From NCBI GenBank assembly GCA_013397455.1, contig VYZB01000171.1, forward strand, positions 211,734 to 275,733: a stretch of 64,000 nucleotides of DNA. Reading direction: 5' to 3'. Source of the DNA: Crotophaga sulcirostris (Eukaryota; Chordata; Aves; Cuculiformes; Crotophagidae). Position 1 is the stretch's first letter; each line of letters starts with the position of its first letter. This document shows positions 28,001 to 34,690 of the stretch, piece by piece. The notes under the pieces were generated by a model that had not been told where the DNA came from, searched no databases, and saw only the letters and a program-made list of their open reading frames with translations. A program made the translations under genes and the position numbers.

Positions 28001-30423
28001 AAGGTAGCACCAATTAAGCGTGCACGAACCAATCCTTCTCGTTTGTTGGTTCTTATCAAACGAACTCTTTGCAGGCTGCTTACGTATTTTTCAAGTTCAG
28101 CCTTCAAATAAACTTTATCACTCAAGTCATCCACCAGTATAATTTCTTTTAGAAGCACTGAAGGTGATGTCTCAAGTACGCTATGTATTGTCCGCAGCAA
28201 CGTTGACCAGGCTTCATTGTAAAAAGCAATTATAACAGATGTGGTGGGCAGTCTTCTGTAGTCGTAAGTTTTGGTTTTACAGCCAGTCAGTCGATTATCT
28301 TCAATGTGCCGGTGGAGAGAGATTTTATCACTCAAAAAGATATTAATCGCGTACTTCTCAATCAGCTCTTCTTCCTGTTTCTTTTCCTCAAGGCTCAGCT
28401 GCAGGCGAGAGGGCTTACCCCATTCTCCTGGGACACTGGGATCAGGCGGGGGTTTGTCATAAACTGGACGAGCCAAATCCACAGCATCCTCTGCTCTGTC
28501 AGAAAAGCGCCTCTCCCGTTTCCCTTTGGTGATGCTCTCCCCGGCGAAGGAGGCACCCAAGGAAGAGACCGACAGTTCGACCACAAAGTAAGCGACCATC
28601 AAGAAGCCGAGAAACACGCAGCTTTTGCGGACCCACGTCCACCTTCTCGCCAGGCGGATCCTCATGGCAAGGCGATCGCAAGCCGCCCCTAGCAGAGAGC
28701 GGCTCCGTGAAGCCCCGCCGGCCGCCCCCGGGACCGAGGGGGCTGCAGCCGCTCCCAGCTCCGCGCTCCGGCCGCCTTCGCAGCCCCGTCCCTGCGCCGC
28801 GGGCCCAGAGCGCTCCGGGGGCGGCGGGGCAGGCTGGCAGCTGCCCCCCGACCCTCCGGCCTCCGCGCTGCCCTCACTTACTTCCTCCTCCTCCTCCTCC
28901 TCCTCCCCTCTCGCCGCGGGACAAACCCCTCCTCCCGCCTCGTGGTTTGCTCGAAAAGTTGTCGCTTAAGGAAGAAGGGGCAGAGACTCCTCGGCCCGCC
29001 CGGCCGGCGCGGGAGCCGCCCCGCCTCCGCCCCCGGGCCCGGGCCCGCCCGGAGAGGGAGCGAGGGAGGAACCGTTTCCTTCTCTACCCTCCTTATTGCC
29101 TCAGGGTTCTGTATTTTGGGTTTTCCCCCCACCCAGCATCGTCTGCAAAAGTGAAGAACAAACATTTACAATTTAACTGAATACTTTTGTTATTTTCAAA
29201 GTAGTTTGCCTGTATTTATCTTAATAAAAGTCAGTGGGATTGTGGATGCGACCACTGTGATATGAAGAGCATCCGTTGAGGCAGAAGTGGGAAGGTTTTA
29301 TAGAATCAGAATCGCTTGGTTGGAAAAGACCTTTGAGATCATCGAGTCCAACCACACCTGTCCACTGCTAAACCACGTCCCTGAGCACCTCACCTACCCA
29401 ACTTTTAAATCTGTCCAGGGATGGAGACTCAACCACTTCTCTGGGCAGCCTCTGTCGGCACCCGACAACCCTTTCGGTGAAGAAATTTTTCCTCATGTCC
29501 AATCTGAACCTGGCCTGGTGCAACCTGAGGCCATTTCCTATTGCCTGTCACTTGGGAGGGGAGACAAACACCCACCGGGCTACAGCCTCCTTTAGGCAGT
29601 GATAAGGTCCAGAAGGAGCCAAGGAGGGAGGGAGGACTGGAAGGCAGGCAGGGAGGGAAGGCAGGCAGGGAGGGAAGGCAGGCAGGGAGGGAAGGCAGGC
29701 AGGGAGGGAAGGCAGGCAGGGAGGGAAGGCAGGCAGGGAGGGANNNNNNNNNNNNNNNNNNNNNNNNNNNNNNNNNNNNNNNNNNNNNNNNNNNNNNNNN
29801 NNNNNNNNNNNNNNNNNNNNNNNNNNNNNNNNNNNNNNNNNNNNNNNNNNNNNNNNNNNNNNNNNNNNNNNNNNNNNNNNNNNNNNNNNNNNNNNNNNNN
29901 NNNNNNNNNNNNNNNNNNNNNNNNNNNNNNNNNNNNNNNNNNNNNNNNNNNNNNNNNNNNNNNGGCAGGCAGGGAGGGAAGGCAGGCAGGGAGGGAAGGC
30001 AGGCAGGGAGGGACGGCAGGCAGGGAGGGACGGCAGGCAGGGAGGGAGCATCTGCCCCGGGAAGCAAACGGCGCCGGCCCCGCCGCCCCGCACTCACCCA
30101 GCCCCGCGCCGTCCGCGTTGAAGGCGACGCCCGTCACGGCCGCTCCGTGGCCCCGCAAAGGCCGGATCAAGACCGGGTCCTCCTGGGGAGGGGGAGGGTG
30201 AGCTCGGTCAGGCCGCGGGTGCCCCCTCTCCCCGTTACTTATGGTCCCTCCCACCGCGCACCGTCCCTACAATCCCGGGCGCTCCCGCCGGCCGCAGCCG
30301 CGCAGCCCTCGGCGCCGGGCGCCACCAGCCGGCCGTGGTGGCCGCTCGCAGCCCGGCAGCCCCCGCTCGCCCTGCCCGCCGGGAGCGCGGAGCTCGAGCC
30401 CCCCTTACCAGCGGGGAGGCCAT
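4251..30423 (-). CDS. POC1B: POC1B, POC1 centriolar protein homolog B (multi-exon; C-terminus off the left edge)
   Basis: POC1B is a WD40 protein of the centriole wall and basal body that acts with POC1A in centriole stability and ciliogenesis. Ten coding exons on the minus strand join in phase: 30423-30409, 30182-30098, 21143-20972, 20224-20045, 18771-18664, 17850-17735, 17396-17263, 16518-16450, 12235-12083 and 4337-4251. All introns begin GT and end AG. The spliced 1119 nt give 373 codons that align with human POC1B: start MASPLEDPVL; WD-repeat signatures [27 protein letters not shown] and GTLKILD; then VLLWKTNFD and [10 protein letters not shown]. The family is about 480 residues, so roughly 100 C-terminal residues including the coiled coil are missing. 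I infer they lie left of the window. No frameshift or in-frame stop was seen. GALNT4 is nested in intron 2. Confidence 0.93.
4338..12082 (-). other. POC1B: POC1B intron 9 (7.7 kb)
   Basis: This is the longest POC1B intron after intron 2. It contains an A-rich tract with interspersed CC at about 9264-9298 and a compound tetranucleotide microsatellite at 10004-10051. I recognise no exon, RNA gene or transposon in the rest; the short open frames here have no recognisable family. Confidence 0.7.
10004..10051. repeat. Compound tetranucleotide microsatellite (AAAT)n(AAAG)n(ATAG)n
   Basis: The plus strand reads about four AAAT units, then about five AAAG units, then ATAG units, a clean run with no interruption. 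It is intronic in POC1B and a likely length-polymorphic marker. Confidence 0.9.
12083..12235 (-). CDS. POC1B: POC1B coding exon 9
   Basis: The acceptor (TTACAG) ends just before 12235 and a GTGAGT donor follows 12083. The 153 nt are 51 codons in phase 0 (residues 294-344): VLLWKTNFD closes the last WD blade, and [10 protein letters not shown] is the conserved post-propeller motif of POC1 proteins. Confidence 0.93.
12236..16449 (-). other. POC1B: POC1B intron 8
   Basis: About 4.2 kb of AT-rich sequence. A plus-strand AGGGGTCCCC near 15063 looks superficially like a DNA-transposon end but has no partner. No exon, RNA gene or clear repeat was recognised. Confidence 0.65.
16450..16518 (-). CDS. 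POC1B: POC1B coding exon 8
   Basis: A pyrimidine-rich acceptor (CTTTCAG) lies just upstream and the donor begins GTTTGTG. The 69 nt give 23 codons in phase 0 (residues 271-293), [19 protein letters not shown] followed by ADAQ. This is the core of the seventh WD blade and nearly the same as human. Confidence 0.94.
16519..17262 (-). other. POC1B: POC1B intron 7
   Basis: About 0.74 kb of AT-rich non-coding sequence with nothing recognisable beyond its splice sites. Confidence 0.7.
17263..17396 (-). CDS. POC1B: POC1B coding exon 7 (WD blade)
   Basis: The acceptor (AATTAG) ends at 17397 and the donor is GTATAC after 17263. The 134 nt start with the last two bases of a split valine codon and end in phase 0 (residues 226-270): [18 protein letters not shown], then [19 protein letters not shown]. 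This is a strongly conserved POC1 blade. Confidence 0.94.
17397..17734 (-). other. POC1B: POC1B intron 6
   Basis: About 0.34 kb of AT-rich intron with no feature seen. Confidence 0.7.
17735..17850 (-). CDS. POC1B: POC1B coding exon 6 (WD blade)
   Basis: A TTTAG acceptor precedes 17850 and a GTAAAA donor follows 17735. The 116 nt enter in phase 2 and leave in phase 1 (residues 187-226): [20 protein letters not shown], then HTVKLWDVR and LLQHY. The [11 protein letters not shown] motif is diagnostic of POC1 proteins. Confidence 0.95.
17851..18663 (-). other. POC1B: POC1B intron 5
   Basis: About 0.8 kb of AT-rich non-coding sequence; nothing recognisable. Confidence 0.7.
18664..18771 (-). CDS. 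POC1B: POC1B coding exon 5 (WD blade)
   Basis: A TTCCAG acceptor precedes 18771 and a strong GTAAGT donor follows 18664. The 108 nt enter and leave in phase 2 (residues 151-187): [20 protein letters not shown], followed by a variable stretch ending DYEG. It is the fourth WD blade by comparison with human POC1B. Confidence 0.94.
18772..20044 (-). other. POC1B: POC1B intron 4
   Basis: About 1.3 kb. A short purine-rich patch lies near 19015-19045; I see no exon or transposon. Confidence 0.65.
20045..20224 (-). CDS. POC1B: POC1B coding exon 4 (WD blade)
   Basis: A TTTCTCAG acceptor precedes 20224 and a GTAAGC donor follows 20045. The 180 nt enter and leave in phase 2 (residues 91-151): [32 protein letters not shown] and HTHWVRCAK. 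The [12 protein letters not shown] and [14 protein letters not shown] elements align with human POC1B. Confidence 0.95.
20225..20971 (-). other. POC1B: POC1B intron 3
   Basis: About 0.75 kb of AT-rich intron with no recognisable feature. Confidence 0.7.
20972..21143 (-). CDS. POC1B: POC1B coding exon 3 (WD blades 1-2)
   Basis: A TTGCCAG acceptor precedes 21143 and a GTGAGT donor follows 20972. The 172 nt enter in phase 1 and leave in phase 2 (residues 34-91): [32 protein letters not shown], then [10 protein letters not shown]. The phase matches exon 2 exactly across the 9-kb intron that holds GALNT4. Confidence 0.94.
21144..26913 (-). other. POC1B intron 2, part downstream of GALNT4 (includes the GALNT4 3'UTR)
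   Basis: No exon or transposon was recognised here. The GALNT4 3'UTR must occupy the part next to 26913, but I cannot place its end. Minus-strand AATAAA hexamers (TTTATT on plus) occur near 25280-25310 and 24450-24465 and are candidate polyadenylation signals. A 22-bp imperfect AT palindrome lies at 23523-23544. Confidence 0.55.
26914..28665 (-). CDS. GALNT4: GALNT4, polypeptide N-acetylgalactosaminyltransferase 4 (complete, intronless)
   Basis: GALNT4 transfers GalNAc from UDP-GalNAc to serine/threonine in the Golgi, the first step of mucin-type O-glycosylation; the GalNAc-T4 isoform favours acceptors that already carry GalNAc. The single ORF encodes 583 residues (human 578). It is a type II membrane protein: short basic cytosolic tail, one membrane segment at about residues 15-36, a stem, then a GT-A catalytic domain from about 135. 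[20 protein letters not shown] lies at 141-160, the Mn-binding DCH triad at 232-234, and the [13 protein letters not shown] motif at 339-351. A ricin-type lectin domain follows from about 455, with CLD at 462-464, QGGNQFFEY at 485-493 and NQIWKFEK at the end. There is an N-glycosylation sequon at N252. The start chosen gives RRWTW right before the membrane segment, as in human. The gene lies inside POC1B intron 2 on the same strand. Confidence 0.97.
   Translation of the reverse strand: MRIRLARRWTWVRKSCVFLGFLMVAYFVVELSVSSLGASFAGESITKGKRERRFSDRAEDAVDLARPVYDKPPPDPSVPGEWGKPSRLQLSLEEKKQEEELIEKYAINIFLSDKISLHRHIEDNRLTGCKTKTYDYRRLPTTSVIIAFYNEAWSTLLRTIHSVLETSPSVLLKEIILVDDLSDKVYLKAELEKYVSSLQRVRLIRTNKREGLVRARLIGATFATGDVLTFLDCHCECVSGWLEPLLERIAENETVIVCPVIDTIDWKTFEYYMQTTEPMIGGFDWRLTFQWHSVPEHERFRRKSEIDPIRSPTMAGGLFAVSKMYFEYLGTYDTGMDVWGGENLELSFRVWQCGGMLEIHPCSHVGHVFPKRAPYARPNFLQNTARAAEVWMDEYKEHFYNRNPSARKENYGDISERKLLRERLKCKSFSWYLKNIFAELHVPEDRPGWHGAIRSAGITSECLDYVLPEHNPTGSHLSLFGCHGQGGNQFFEYTSNKEIRFNSVTELCAEVPENEDYVSMRSCPKDGSPIPEIIIWHFKEDGTIYHPHSGKCLTAYRTTEGRADVEMRTCNVADKNQIWKFEK
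28670..29080 (-). promoter_or_regulatory. GALNT4: CpG-rich region: probable GALNT4 promoter / 5'UTR
   Basis: Immediately upstream of the GALNT4 start codon the sequence becomes strongly GC- and CpG-rich (dense CCGCC, GCGG and CGGG between about 28680 and 29080), against AT-rich flanks. It contains a (CCT)n run at 28883-28906. This pattern is typical of a vertebrate CpG-island promoter. The transcription start cannot be set from sequence alone. Confidence 0.65.
28883..28906. repeat. (CCT)n / (AGG)n trinucleotide microsatellite
   Basis: About eight uninterrupted CCT units on the plus strand, within the CpG-rich region upstream of GALNT4. Confidence 0.9.
29299..29595 (-). mobile_element. CR1 LINE 3' fragment, minus orientation
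   Basis: The plus strand starts with the inverted CR1 3' end (TAGAATCAGAATCGCTTGG, then TTGGAAAAGACC and CGAGTCCAACCACACCTG). It continues with CTGGGCAGCCTCTG, GAAATTTTTCCTCATGTCC and GGCCATTTCCTATTGCCTGT, the reverse complement of the CR1 3'UTR and the end of ORF2. It sits in POC1B intron 2 between the GALNT4 promoter and the minisatellite. Confidence 0.92.
29640..30047. repeat. 17-bp G-rich minisatellite containing a 220-base assembly gap
   Basis: The unit GGCAGGCAGGGAGGGAA (17 bp) repeats head to tail on both sides of the run of Ns. About six copies are visible on the left and about five on the right. The last copies on the right carry an A-to-C change (GGGACGGC). The plus strand is almost pure purine with GG and GGG runs. 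The array ends about 50 bases from POC1B exon 2, so it is intronic. The gap length of 220 may be only an estimate. Confidence 0.93.
29744..29963. other. Assembly gap (220 N) inside the minisatellite
   Basis: A run of undetermined bases bounded on both sides by the same 17-bp repeat, so the missing sequence is almost certainly more repeat. Confidence 0.97.
30098..30182 (-). CDS. POC1B: POC1B coding exon 2
   Basis: A CCCCAG acceptor precedes 30182 and a GTGAGT donor follows 30098. The 85 nt start in phase 0 and end in phase 1 (residues 6-34): [20 protein letters not shown], then [13 protein letters not shown] and the GH spacing match human POC1B residues that open the first WD blade. The exon is very GC-rich, unlike all later exons. 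Confidence 0.9.
30409..30423 (-). CDS. POC1B: POC1B coding exon 1 (start codon, five codons)
   Basis: The minus strand reads ATGGCCTCCCCGCTG followed by a GTAAGG donor. The encoded MASPL joins in phase 0 to EDPVL of exon 2; human POC1B begins MASATEDPVL. The bases just before the ATG (GCTTCC) are a moderate initiation context. Confidence 0.85.
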
Positions 30424-30600
30424 GGAAGCGCTGAGCTCCCAGCAACGGCGACGCCGCGGCCGCTCAAACCCCCCGCGCTCCAGGCGCGGCCGGACGAGCG
30501 CCGAGTCCATCGGCGGCGCCAACACAGCGCCCTCCGCTCCGCCCCTTCGCCGGCGCCTGATCGGTTGTGTAGGCGCTCGACTCCCTCTTAAAGGCGCCTC
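30424..30600 (-). promoter_or_regulatory. POC1B: CpG-rich region: probable POC1B promoter / 5'UTR
   Basis: CpG density is high from about 30050 to 30590, covering exons 1-2 and the sequence upstream of the start codon. It drops abruptly to ordinary AT-rich DNA after about 30600. I infer a CpG-island promoter on the minus strand; no TATA box is evident at a suitable place. The transcription start was not determined. Confidence 0.65.
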
Positions 30601-30642
30601 CTCAGGTGGAGTAGACTGGCCCTGGCTCAGAGCTGGGGTTGG

Positions 30643-30983
30643 TACAAGAAATAGTTCCAATTCCAAAAAGTGGAATATTTCGATTTAAGCTGACGTAGCG
30701 TTAAATTTCGCCTAAGTAACTGCAGTTTTTTGAAAGTTAGGCAGAATATCCCTCTGATAGCATGTTTTCTTGACAGCATGTTTTTTTTTCAAGTAGTGTT
30801 TTTCCAGACGCTGTTCTGATACAAGAAGCAGTTACTGTTAAAGAAAGTGGAATATTTTGATTTAAGCTGAAGTTGAGTTAATTTTCATCTAAGCAACTAT
30901 ATTTTTTTGAAAGTTAGAATGTCCCTGCGTGTTTTTCTTTATAGCATTTTTCTTTTCAAATAGTGTTTTTCCAGTCACTGTTC
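30643..30983. repeat. Two-copy tandem duplication of about 170 bp, unrecognised
   Basis: Copy 1 (30643-30816) and copy 2 (30820-30983) run parallel: both open TACAAGAA, share GTGGAATATTT and GATTTAAGCTGA, then TTTTTTGAAAGTTAG, then TAGTGTTTTTCCAG and CTGTTC. They differ by scattered substitutions and small indels totalling about 10 bp. I do not recognise the unit as a known element. It starts about 220 bases upstream of the POC1B start codon. Confidence 0.88.
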
Positions 30984-31423
30984 AAAGAGAAACAATAATG
31001 TCTCGTGTCAAGTATGGTCTGTGCTGAATAGATGTGTCTTCTTCTGTAATCTTCTGTTTGCAGACTTCCCCTGCCTAAAATGCAAGGTCAGACAGAGAGC
31101 TGGCTCCAAAGCTCCAATTAGCAAGAAATTTGGCTGTTGTGAAGTTCATAATAACATTAAAATATAGTCCTTGGAAAGTAATAGAATATGCATGAGATTT
31201 TGGGGAAATTTATACATGTGCATGGAAGTGGGAAATATATTCTGGCCCCAGCTCTTTTCTTGTTACACATGATTCATGGAATCATTCCCTCACGTGTCCA
31301 GTGCTGGAAAAAAGGATGCTGCTTTCTAAAACTCCAAAACAAGTCTTAGAGAGTTTATTTGCTGGCATTTAGGGTATCAGGGATACCGGTGTTGTGAACC
31401 ATTATGGAGCTTCAGGGTAAACC
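30984..31423. other. Intergenic, no feature seen
   Basis: Ordinary AT-rich DNA between the tandem duplication and the CR1 cluster; nothing recognisable. Confidence 0.6.
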
Positions 31424-32085
31424 ACATAGAATGACAGAATGGTTTGGGTTGGAAGGGAATCTTAAAGATCATCCAGTTCCAACCCCCCTGCCATGGGCAG
31501 GGACACCTCCCACCAGCCCAGGCTGCTCCAGGCCCCATCCAACCTGGCCTTGGACACCTCCAGGGAGGGGGCACCACAGCTTCCCTAGGCAACCTGTGCC
31601 AGGGCCTCACCGCCCTCAACATGAAGAATTTTTTCCTAATCTCTAATCTAAATCTTCCCCTTCCAATTCAAAGCCATTCCCCCTCATCCTATCACTGCCT
31701 GCCCTTGTAAAAAGTCCCTCCCCAGCTTTCCTGTAGCCCCTTCAGGTACTGGAAGGCCACTATGAGGTCCCTTCAGAGCCTTCTCTTCTCCAGACTGAAC
31801 CACCCCAACTCTCTCAGCCTGTCCTCACAGCAGAGGTCCTCCAGCCCTCCAATGATCTTTGTAGCCCTCCTCTGGACCTGCTCCAACAGTTCCATATCCT
31901 TTTTGTGTTGAGATTCCAGAACTGGGCACAATATTCTAGGTGGGGGTCTCACGAGAGTGGAGTAGAGGGGGAGAATCACTTCTCTCACCCTGCTGGCCAC
32001 GCTTCTTTTGATGCAGCCCAGGACATGGTTGGCTTTCTGGGCTGTGAGTGCACATTGAGGGGCCAATCTCATTGACAAAGTACTG
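31424..32085 (-). mobile_element. CR1 LINE, 3' end of ORF2 plus 3'UTR, minus orientation
   Basis: The plus strand begins with the inverted CR1 tail (GACAGAATGGTTTGGGTTGG, then TTCCAACCCCCCTGCCATGG). It runs to the end of the reverse-transcriptase ORF. The minus strand still encodes a 101-residue open piece (32078-31773) with CR1 motifs KANHVLGCIKRSVASR, VILPLYSTLVRP and LLEQVQRRATK. It is 5'-truncated, as most CR1 copies are, and not autonomous. Confidence 0.95.
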
Positions 32086-32369
32086 CACCTATAGCCATGC
32101 TAGTAAAGAGTGTTGACATCAATTGGCAAAAGGGAGGGCTGTAAAAGCACAACTGCCATTTGACATGCAAGTGTTCATGAAGAAGTAACTTACACTGCAA
32201 TTACACTTTTGTTTTTTTAAAATCCAGTCTGCATTTTGCAGAGTTTCCTCTGACATTATTCCCTTACATCTACTGAATCAGGTCAGTAATTAGGCCAGCT
32301 TGTAAGATCTATCAGTTATGGGACAGTTCCAAATCAAGTGTGTTTAACCATGAAATGCACATTTAGAGC

Positions 32370-32850
32370 CATAGAAATATAGGATGATATAGATTGAAAG
32401 GGACCTTAAAGATCATCCAGGTCCAGCCTCCCTGCCATGGGAAGGAACACTTTCCACTAGACCAAGTTGATGAAAGCCTCATCCAACCTGGCCTTGAACA
32501 TTCAGGGATGAGGCTTCCACAGCTTCTCTGGACAACCTGTGACAGTGCCTCAATATCCTCACGGTAAAAAATTTCTTCCTAATATCTACATCTAGTCTCT
32601 TTCAGCTTAAAACCATTACCCTTCATCCTATCACTGCAGTCCCTGATAAAAAGCCCCTCCCCAGTTTTCCTTTAGGTCCCCTTTACGTACTGGAAGGATG
32701 CTATAAGGTATTCCCAGAGCCTTCTCTTCTCCAAGCTGAACAAGCCCAACTGTCTGAGCCTGTCCTTGTACAGGAGGTGCTCCTTCAGACATCTTCATGG
32801 CATTCCTCTGGACTTGCTCTAACAGATCCACATACTTCCTGTGCTGGAAT
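32370..32850 (-). mobile_element. CR1 LINE 3' fragment, minus orientation
   Basis: It shows the same arrangement as the preceding CR1 but more diverged: GATTGAAAGGGACCTTAAAG, CCTCCCTGCCATGG and GGCCTTGAACATTCAGGGATG, then the ORF2 remnant [11 protein letters not shown] read on the minus strand at about 32826. Frames are broken. Confidence 0.92.
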
Positions 32851-33171
32851 AAAATTTTTAAAAGTGCTGAAAAAAAGCAAGATTATCTCAACAAGTATGG
32901 AAGTTTTCCACTAAAATCTTCCAGCCATTCCTTGCATTGTTGTTATGCAGGCTGATAACTTGCCTTTAGACCTTCAGAAATGAGGTTATTTAAAAAAAAC
33001 CGTGGGATAGGACACATTGATTTTAACGTGGACCTAAGTAAAGTTACAGATTTATCTCATCATTCATTCTTGGTTTGGTTTTGTTGTTGGTTTTGCTTTG
33101 TATTTTGTTTTTTTTTTCTTCCCACACAGCTTACCTATCCTTTTGCCTTAGCTCCCATGATTTATTTCAGA
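32851..33171. other. Intergenic spacer between CR1 copies
   Basis: AT-rich sequence with a T/TTTG-rich patch at about 33070-33120; no element recognised. Confidence 0.6.
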
Positions 33172-33815
33172 GAATCATAGAATGGTATGGGTTGGAAAGG
33201 ACCTCTGGAGATCCTCTAGTCCAACCCCCCTGCTAAAGCACGTTCATCTACAGCAAGTTGCACAGGAATGTGTCCAGGCAGGTTTTGAATATCTCCAAAG
33301 AAGGAAACTTCACAACCTACCTGGGCAGCATTTTCAACTGCTCTGTCACCCTCAAAGTAAACAAGTTTTTCCTCATGTTCAGGTGGAATTTGCTGGGTTT
33401 CAGTTTGTCCCTGTTGCCCCTTTTCCTGTCGCAGGGCACCACTGAAAAGAGTCTGGCCTCATCCTCTTGACAACCACCCTTTAGATATTTATAAGCACTG
33501 ATAAGATCCCCTCTCAGTCTTCTCCAGTCTAAACAGATGAAGCTCACTCAGCCTCTCCTCATAAGAGAGACGATCCAGTCCCCTCATCATTTTTTTAGCT
33601 CTCCACTGGACTCTGTCCAGTAGTTCCTTGTCTTTCTTGAACTGAGGAGCCTGGAAATGGACATAGGTCTCCAGACAGGGCCTCACTAGGGCAGAGTAGA
33701 AGGAGAGGATATCCTCCCTTTGACTTACTGGCCACACTTTTCTTGATGCACTCCAGGAAACTGTTGGCCTTCTTGGCCATGAGGGTACACTGCTGGCTCA
33801 AGGTATGATTTATCA
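33172..33815 (-). mobile_element. CR1 LINE, 3' end of ORF2 plus 3'UTR, minus orientation
   Basis: The plus strand begins with the inverted CR1 tail (AGAATCATAGAATGGTATGG, then TCTAGTCCAACCCCCCTGC). The minus strand reads CR1 reverse-transcriptase fragments in two frames: ANSFLECIKKSVASK, and LSFYSALVRPCLET followed by KKDKELLDRVQWRAKKM. At least one frameshift separates them. Its sequence differs from the 31.4-kb copy, so it is a separate insertion from another subfamily. Confidence 0.94.
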
Positions 33816-34110
33816 CAAAGTAAATATTTAGTGTCAAAAAAAGCTAGTAATGATAAGACTTGAACGTCCCATGTTCTACCATGTTGCAGCAACGAAGAGT
33901 TAACTAGTTAAACTGAAATTCAGTTGGCCTTTTCACCACTATTGCAGCCTTCCATCTGTTTCCCAACTGTTTTTTCAACTATCCTCCTTCTAGGGTTTAT
34001 CAGCTGCCAGCGATGTATCTCAGCAGGAAGACAGCAAAGCTACCTTTAGACCCTTGTCCCTCTGGGAAATGGTTTTACTACCAAACTTGGAGTGAGTTTG
34101 TTATTCCACG
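33816..34110. other. Intergenic, no feature seen
   Basis: Short unremarkable spacer upstream of the TTCCC repeat. Confidence 0.55.
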
Positions 34111-34162
34111 TTCCTTCCCTTCCCTTCCCTTCCCTTCCCTTCCCTTCCCTTCCCTTCCCTTC
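34111..34162. repeat. (TTCCC)n pentanucleotide microsatellite
   Basis: About ten nearly perfect TTCCC units on the plus strand, directly abutting the start of the next CR1 fragment. Confidence 0.92.
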
Positions 34163-34690
34163 CATTGGATAAGAAATTGGCTGGATGGCCCTGGCCAAAG
34201 AGTTACAGCCAATATCTCAGTGTGCAAATGGAAACCAGTAAAGAGCAGTGTCCCTCAAGGGTCCATATTTGGACCAATATTAGACATCTTCATTAACAAC
34301 ATAGACAGTGGGACTGAGTGCACCTTCAGCAAGTTTGCAGATAACACCAAGCTGAGTGGTGCGGGCTCTAGAGAGACCTTATTGCAGCCTCTCAATACAT
34401 AAATGAGACTCATAAGAAAGGTGGAGGACTTTCACCAAGGCCTGAAGTGACAGAACAAGGGACAATGGTTTTAAGCTAAAAACGGGTAAGTTTAATTTGA
34501 CATAGGGAAGAATTTTTTTTATGATGAGGGTGGTGAGACAGTAGCCGCCAGAGAAGCTGTGAATGACCTGGAAATGTTCAAGGTGAGGTCGGATGGGGCT
34601 TTAAGCAACCTGATCTAATGAAATCTGAGAGGCTCGACTAAGTCATCTTTAAAGGTTCCTTCTAACTCAAACCATACTGTGATTCTATAC
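34163..34690 (+). mobile_element. CR1 LINE fragment with reverse-transcriptase remnant, plus orientation
   Basis: The plus strand encodes a reverse-transcriptase remnant in one frame: [20 protein letters not shown], followed by [20 protein letters not shown]. The FADNTKL segment replaces the catalytic FADDTKL of active CR1, so the catalytic aspartate pair is mutated. It then jumps to the CR1 3' region (GGTGGTGAGACAG, and TTCTAACTCAAACCATACTG) ending in TGTGATTCTATAC. The middle of ORF2 is deleted. The 3' tail is interrupted by the hAT-like MITE. Confidence 0.9.

Noticed and set aside
28306..29180. Plus-strand open frames of 128 and 157 codons over the GALNT4 start and its CpG island
   Set aside because: They are antisense or GC-driven open frames. 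The longer one is proline/arginine-rich low complexity with no recognisable domain.
29429..30434. Long open frames on both strands crossing the run of Ns
   Set aside because: They exist only because a 17-bp repeat has no stops in several frames and the Ns are read as unknown residues.
34013..34402. 129-codon plus-strand open frame
   Set aside because: It reads through a TTCCC microsatellite into a CR1 reverse-transcriptase remnant, so it is not a host gene.
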